Below are positions 36,149-41,643 of a stretch of DNA of 41,643 nt, in pieces. Origin of the DNA: an uncultured Bacilli bacterium (GTDB lineage Bacteria > Bacillota_I > Bacilli_A > RFN20 > CAG-826); assembly GCA_944349595.1 (NCBI GenBank), contig CALVNF010000003.1:83356-124998 (forward strand). Direction: 5' to 3'. The position numbers and the translations under genes were made by a program. Position 1 is the first letter of the stretch, and each line of letters begins with the position of its first letter. Below the pieces are notes generated by a model, which did not search any database, was not told the DNA's origin, and was given only the letters and a program-made list of their open reading frames with translations.

Positions 36149-36225
36149 ATGGTCGCGGGGGCAGGATTTGGACCTGCGACCTCCGGGTTATGGGCCCGAC
36201 GAGCTACCAGGCTGCTCTACCCCGC
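36149..36225 (-). tRNA. tRNA-Met (CAT), initiator-type with unusual bases
   Basis: 77 nt including encoded CCA. The anticodon CAT sits on a stem with three G-C pairs (GGG/CCC), the initiator mark, and the D arm fits initiator tRNA. However, the base before the anticodon (usually T33) is C, the T-loop TTC is TCC, the 1-72 position is T.G in place of C.A, and the anticodon stem has a T.G end pair. All could be sequence changes within an otherwise normal fold, or a decaying copy. Confidence 0.85.
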
Positions 36226-36305
36226 AATTTATGTGCTTAATAATTATAATACAAAATACTTAAATATTGCAAGAATTTTTAAGCGCATAACATATATAGG
36301 TTATA

Positions 36306-37523
36306 TTATTTATTAGTTACAATTTCTTTTAATATATTAATAACACAAATTGATTCATCAACATCAATAAATTCAAATCTTGAATGATAATTATAAGATC
36401 CAGTTGCAATATTTGGACATGGAAGTCCTTTATAAGTTAAACTTGCCCCATCAGTTCCACCTCTAATAGCTTCAAATTCATAAGAAATATTGAGGTTTTG
36501 ATAGGCTTTTTCAATTTTATCTACTACTTCTTTATGTTTATCTAATTCTGGTTTCATGTTTTTATAAGCTAATTTAATATCTAAAGAAATAATATCTTTT
36601 TTATACATATTATTAATTCTTTCTTTTGATAAATTAGCAATTTCTATCATGTAATTTAATTTATTTATATCATGTTCTCGAATTATATAATCCATAACAG
36701 TTTTTTCTTCATTACCATTAATATCTGATAGATGATAAAAACCTTGTCTATTAGAAGTATCTTCTGGTCTTAAAAATTCTGGTAATGAATTATGGAATTT
36801 AATTCCAACATTAATTGCATTAATCATTTTATCTTTAGCATATCCTGGATGAATTGCTCTTCCATTAATTATTACCTTCATAGAAGCTCCATTGAAGTTT
36901 TCTGCTTCAATATATCTTAAATCTCCACCATCAATGGTATATCCAAATTTAGATTTAATTTTATCTATATCAACATGATCTGCTCCAACTCCAATTTCTT
37001 CATCACTTGTAAAAATAACTTCAATTGGACAGTGTTTTACATTTTTATTATTAACTAGATATTCAATTAACTCCATAATAATTGTAATACCAGCTTTATC
37101 ATCTCCTCCAAGAAGTGTTGTTCCATCGCTAACAATTAAGTTATGACCAATTTTATTTCTTAATACTGGATAATCTAATTTTGATAAATATATATTATTA
37201 CTTAATAAGATATCACTTCCATCAAACTTAACTAATCTTGCTTTAATATCTTTCCCATTTGCTTGATTAGAGGTATCAAGATGAGCAATTAAAGCAATAG
37301 AATCTTTATTATTTTCATCATTACCTGGAAGATATCCATAAACTGTTGCAAATTTATTAATATATAAATCAATTAAACCTAATTCTTCTAATTGCTTTTT
37401 TAATAAATTTGCTAAAACAAATTCATTATCATTACTTGGCTTATCACTAAATACTTCATTACTTGTCGTATCAATTTTGGAATATTCTTTAAATCTATTA
37501 TAAAATTTTTCAACTTCTGACAT
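36306..37523 (-). CDS. pepT: Peptidase T (aminotripeptidase)
   Basis: The product has 405 residues from the ATG at 37521-37523, chosen because AAAGGAG lies 10 bp upstream and would be inside the frame if the earlier ATG at 37544 were used. Zinc-peptidase M20 motifs are all present: ALIAHLDTSNQ, LLGGDDKAG, FTSDEEIG, YTIDGGDLRYIEAENFNG, RAIHPGYAK and IRGGTDGASLTYKG. It removes the N-terminal residue from tripeptides in the cytoplasm. It is separated by a terminator from the lipoprotein gene upstream and stands alone. Confidence 0.95.
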   Translation of the reverse strand: MSEVEKFYNRFKEYSKIDTTSNEVFSDKPSNDNEFVLANLLKKQLEELGLIDLYINKFATVYGYLPGNDENNKDSIALIAHLDTSNQANGKDIKARLVKFDGSDILLSNNIYLSKLDYPVLRNKIGHNLIVSDGTTLLGGDDKAGITIIMELIEYLVNNKNVKHCPIEVIFTSDEEIGVGADHVDIDKIKSKFGYTIDGGDLRYIEAENFNGASMKVIINGRAIHPGYAKDKMINAINVGIKFHNSLPEFLRPEDTSNRQGFYHLSDINGNEEKTVMDYIIREHDINKLNYMIEIANLSKERINNMYKKDIISLDIKLAYKNMKPELDKHKEVVDKIEKAYQNLNISYEFEAIRGGTDGASLTYKGLPCPNIATGSYNYHSRFEFIDVDESICVINILKEIVTNK

Positions 37524-37582
37524 AAAATTAGCTCCTTTAACCATTTAATATTTTAAACTTTTTTAATATAATTCTCATTAAA

Positions 37583-37615
37583 AATGGACAAATACTTTTT
37601 TAGTATTTGTCCATT
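37583..37615 (-). terminator. Terminator of the collagen-like lipoprotein gene
   Basis: Perfect 14-bp stem AATGGACAAATACT / AGTATTTGTCCATT with a 5-nt loop, T run on the minus strand. Confidence 0.85.
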
Positions 37616-37653
37616 GTTTGTTATTTATTATTAATTAAATATATTAATAATAA

Positions 37654-39679
<2,026 letters not shown>

Positions 39680-39795
39680 TAAATTTTTGTGCATTAACAT
39701 TATGAACTTTTTTATTATTAAAATCAATATTTTATAATTTACATAAATGTAAATTATCGTCAATAAATCATTTTATTATTATTTAAAAATAAAAT

Positions 39796-41602
39796 TTGAG
39801 GATAACACTGCTCCCAAACTATTGGTGCTGCTTCTAGTATGCTTGGTTCGTTTAAGAGCTATTGAGGATAACACTGCTCCCAAACTATGAAACCAAAACA
39901 ACTATGTATTGAAATGTTTAAGAGCTATTGAGGATAACACTGCTCCCAAACTTTATATTATTTGCTTCAAAAAGTTGCAAAGTTTAAGAGCTATTGAGGA
40001 TAACACTGCTCCCAAACAATGCGAGATGACAGCGTCATCTTACAAAAGTTTAAGAGCTATTGAGGATAACACTGCTCCCAAACTAAAATGGTAATTTAAA
40101 ATGCAAAACTTTAGTTTAAGAGCTATTGAGGATAACACTGCTCCCAAACAGAAATGCCAGTTGAAAGCATTCTTGGATTGTTTAAGAGCTATTGAGGATA
40201 ACACTGCTCCCAAACTCTCCAATTGCTTGAAAAACTGGATCATAAGTTTAAGAGCTATTGAGGATAACACTGCTCCCAAACTCCTTTTACTGCTGTATTT
40301 AGTGGTTCTTCGTTTAAGAGCTATTGAGGATAACACTGCTCCCAAACTAAGAAAACTATGAAAGGAAAATATATTGTGTTTAAGAGCTATTGAGGATAAC
40401 ACTGCTCCCAAACTTAGAGGGTTATTTTAAACAACGCTAAAACGTTTAAGAGCTATTGAGGATAACACTGCTCCCAAACTTCCCATAGTGTAGTTTGTAG
40501 GTCTATATTGTTTAAGAGCTATTGAGGATAACACTGCTCCCAAACATGTGAGAATTGTGGAGCACAAGAGGGTTAGTTTAAGAGCTATTGAGGATAACAC
40601 TGCTCCCAAACTAATGTGTGTTTATTAATTAATACACAAAGCGTTTAAGAGCTATTGAGGATAACACTGCTCCCAAACTTTAGGAAATTGGGACGATCTT
40701 GACGATATGTTTAAGAGCTATTGAGGATAACACTGCTCCCAAACCTTGAAGTAATAAAATTGAAGCCCTGTCTGGTTTAAGAGCTATTGAGGATAACACT
40801 GCTCCCAAACAATCTGATGCAAAAAATTCGCTTACAATGTGTTTAAGAGCTATTGAGGATAACACTGCTCCCAAACGTTCGTTGATGATTTTATCATCAA
40901 TAATTGGTTTAAGAGCTATTGAGGATAACACTGCTCCCAAACGAATTTGTTAAAACAAATGACATTTCAAAAGTTTAAGAGCTATTGAGGATAACACTGC
41001 TCCCAAACATATAGATACACTATATAGACTTGTAAATCGTTTAAGAGCTATTGAGGATAACACTGCTCCCAAACCAAACACTAAATAAGTAGTGTCCATG
41101 GCTGGTTTAAGAGCTATTGAGGATAACACTGCTCCCAAACATTTTATTCATTTATATATACATCTCTTTAGTTTAAGAGCTATTGAGGATAACACTGCTC
41201 CCAAACTAGTCAAAAGCATATTGCCAATTTACACCGGTTTAAGAGCTATTGAGGATAACACTGCTCCCAAACGCTTTTAATTGTAAACTCATTCCATATT
41301 TTGTTTAAGAGCTATTGAGGATAACACTGCTCCCAAACTTACTAACTTTTTTTATTAGACAGCTATTAGTTTAAGAGCTATTGAGGATAACACTGCTCCC
41401 AAACATGGGAATTAGCAGATGGGATTAACTCACCGTTTAAGAGCTATTGAGGATAACACTGCTCCCAAACATGGTATGAATAAATTTGCCTATAATCCTG
41501 GTTTAAGAGCTATTGAGGATAACACTGCTCCCAAACAGATACAGGAGCTTCACCAGTAATTCCAATGTTTAAGAGCTATTGAGGATAACACTGCTCCCAA
41601 AC
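39796..41602 (+). CRISPR. Type II-like CRISPR array, 27 full repeats and 1 degenerate repeat
   Basis: Full 36-bp repeats run from 39850 to 41602 at 66-bp intervals, all identical by eye, beginning GTTTAAGAGCTATTGAGGAT and ending AACACTGCTCCCAAAC. Spacers are 30 nt, with one of 31 nt (40612-40642), giving 27 spacers. The leftmost repeat (39796-39819) retains only its last 24 bases; the first 12 are replaced. The repeat has the GTTTwAGAGCTA start and CCCAAAC end of type II-A arrays, whose crRNA is read left to right. No cas gene or complete tracrRNA is in the window, so both are expected beyond the right edge. Several spacers contain palindromes (for example those at 40018, 40612 and 40877). 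Confidence 0.97.
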
Positions 41603-41630
41603 CTCAAAATAAATGAGGCAATGTTATCCT
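41603..41630. other. Partial inverted copy of the CRISPR repeat after the array
   Basis: Right after the last repeat, CCTCA..TGAGG forms a hairpin, then CAATGTTATCCT (about 41619-41630) matches the reverse complement of the repeat interior (CAGTGTTATCCT) at 11 of 12 bases. It may be the start of a tracrRNA anti-repeat or a leader element; the window ends before this can be seen. Confidence 0.45.
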
Positions 41631-41643
41631 TTACATAAATAAT

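Noticed and set aside
39794..39800. ATTTGAG directly at the degenerate left repeat, like the type II-A leader-anchoring motif of streptococci
   Set aside because: Five of its bases belong to the remaining repeat sequence itself, so the match is not independent evidence for a leader.
39909..41280. Protein frames of 60-120 codons through the CRISPR array on both strands
   Set aside because: They are translations of the 66-bp repeat-spacer period, which is a multiple of three.

Overview
The window is AT-rich DNA from a low-GC Gram-positive bacterium (Bacillota, Bacilli in the broad sense, near the Acholeplasmatales/RF39/Erysipelotrichia-type lineages). Supporting signs are strong A/T codon bias, Shine-Dalgarno starts of the AGGAGG type, lipobox lipoproteins, short rho-independent terminators, and TGA used as a stop (so not the Mycoplasma code). 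The exact lineage is inference. Many genes suggest a host-associated carbohydrate-using anaerobe (rubrerythrin, methylglyoxal synthase, GH38 mannosidase).

Layout. (1) 1-7900: a glycan locus. It holds a partial Thr-rich Ig-like lipoprotein, a LacI-type regulator, a GxGYxYP putative glycosidase, a GH38-type alpha-mannosidase and a HAD phosphatase. Two exact copies of a 16-bp LacI-type operator lie at the lipoprotein promoter and in the divergent mannosidase/GxGYxYP promoter region, so the locus looks like a self-contained regulon; a cre-like box adds probable CcpA control. (2) 7900-10460: a decayed DUF4143 ATPase fragment facing an intact paralogue, with three near-identical boxes at exactly 33-bp spacing upstream of the intact gene. 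(3) 10457-18500: an unusual minus-strand operon. It has a strong promoter, a three-way-junction leader RNA that can mask the ribosome binding site, a 1807-residue protein (several glycosyltransferase domains, a kinase-like domain, a methyltransferase and a LOG/TIGR00725 domain), a short nucleotide-sugar dehydrogenase, and a tandem DEDDh exonuclease whose C-terminal BRCT domain is cut off by a stop and a frameshift. A dead IS30-family element lies just upstream. (4) 19994-21669: an AlbA_2 (Schlafen-type) ATP-binding regulator and tRNA-Phe and tRNA-Asp.

(5) 21769-34500: mostly chromosomal housekeeping and envelope genes: rubrerythrin, a PlsC-like acyltransferase/GT4 fusion, thioredoxin reductase, a histidine phosphatase, a membrane-anchored endonuclease I, an MFS transporter, an acyl-CoA synthetase translationally coupled to a DUF1624 membrane protein, methylglyoxal synthase and a GT-C-like membrane protein. 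(6) 34600-37620: a small MITE-like element, a Fic protein with its own operator-like palindromes, an unusual initiator-type tRNA-Met, and peptidase T. (7) 37654-end: a collagen-repeat lipoprotein and a CRISPR array of 27 identical 36-bp repeats plus one degenerate repeat. The repeat resembles type II-A. No cas gene is inside the window; a partial anti-repeat begins just past the last repeat, so the cas/tracrRNA locus may lie to the right.

The most unusual items are the giant multidomain sugar-transfer protein with its structured leader, the reversed-looking CRISPR array with a possible anti-repeat at the window edge, the phased repeats at the DUF4143 gene, and the GH38 enzyme lacking the canonical nucleophile.
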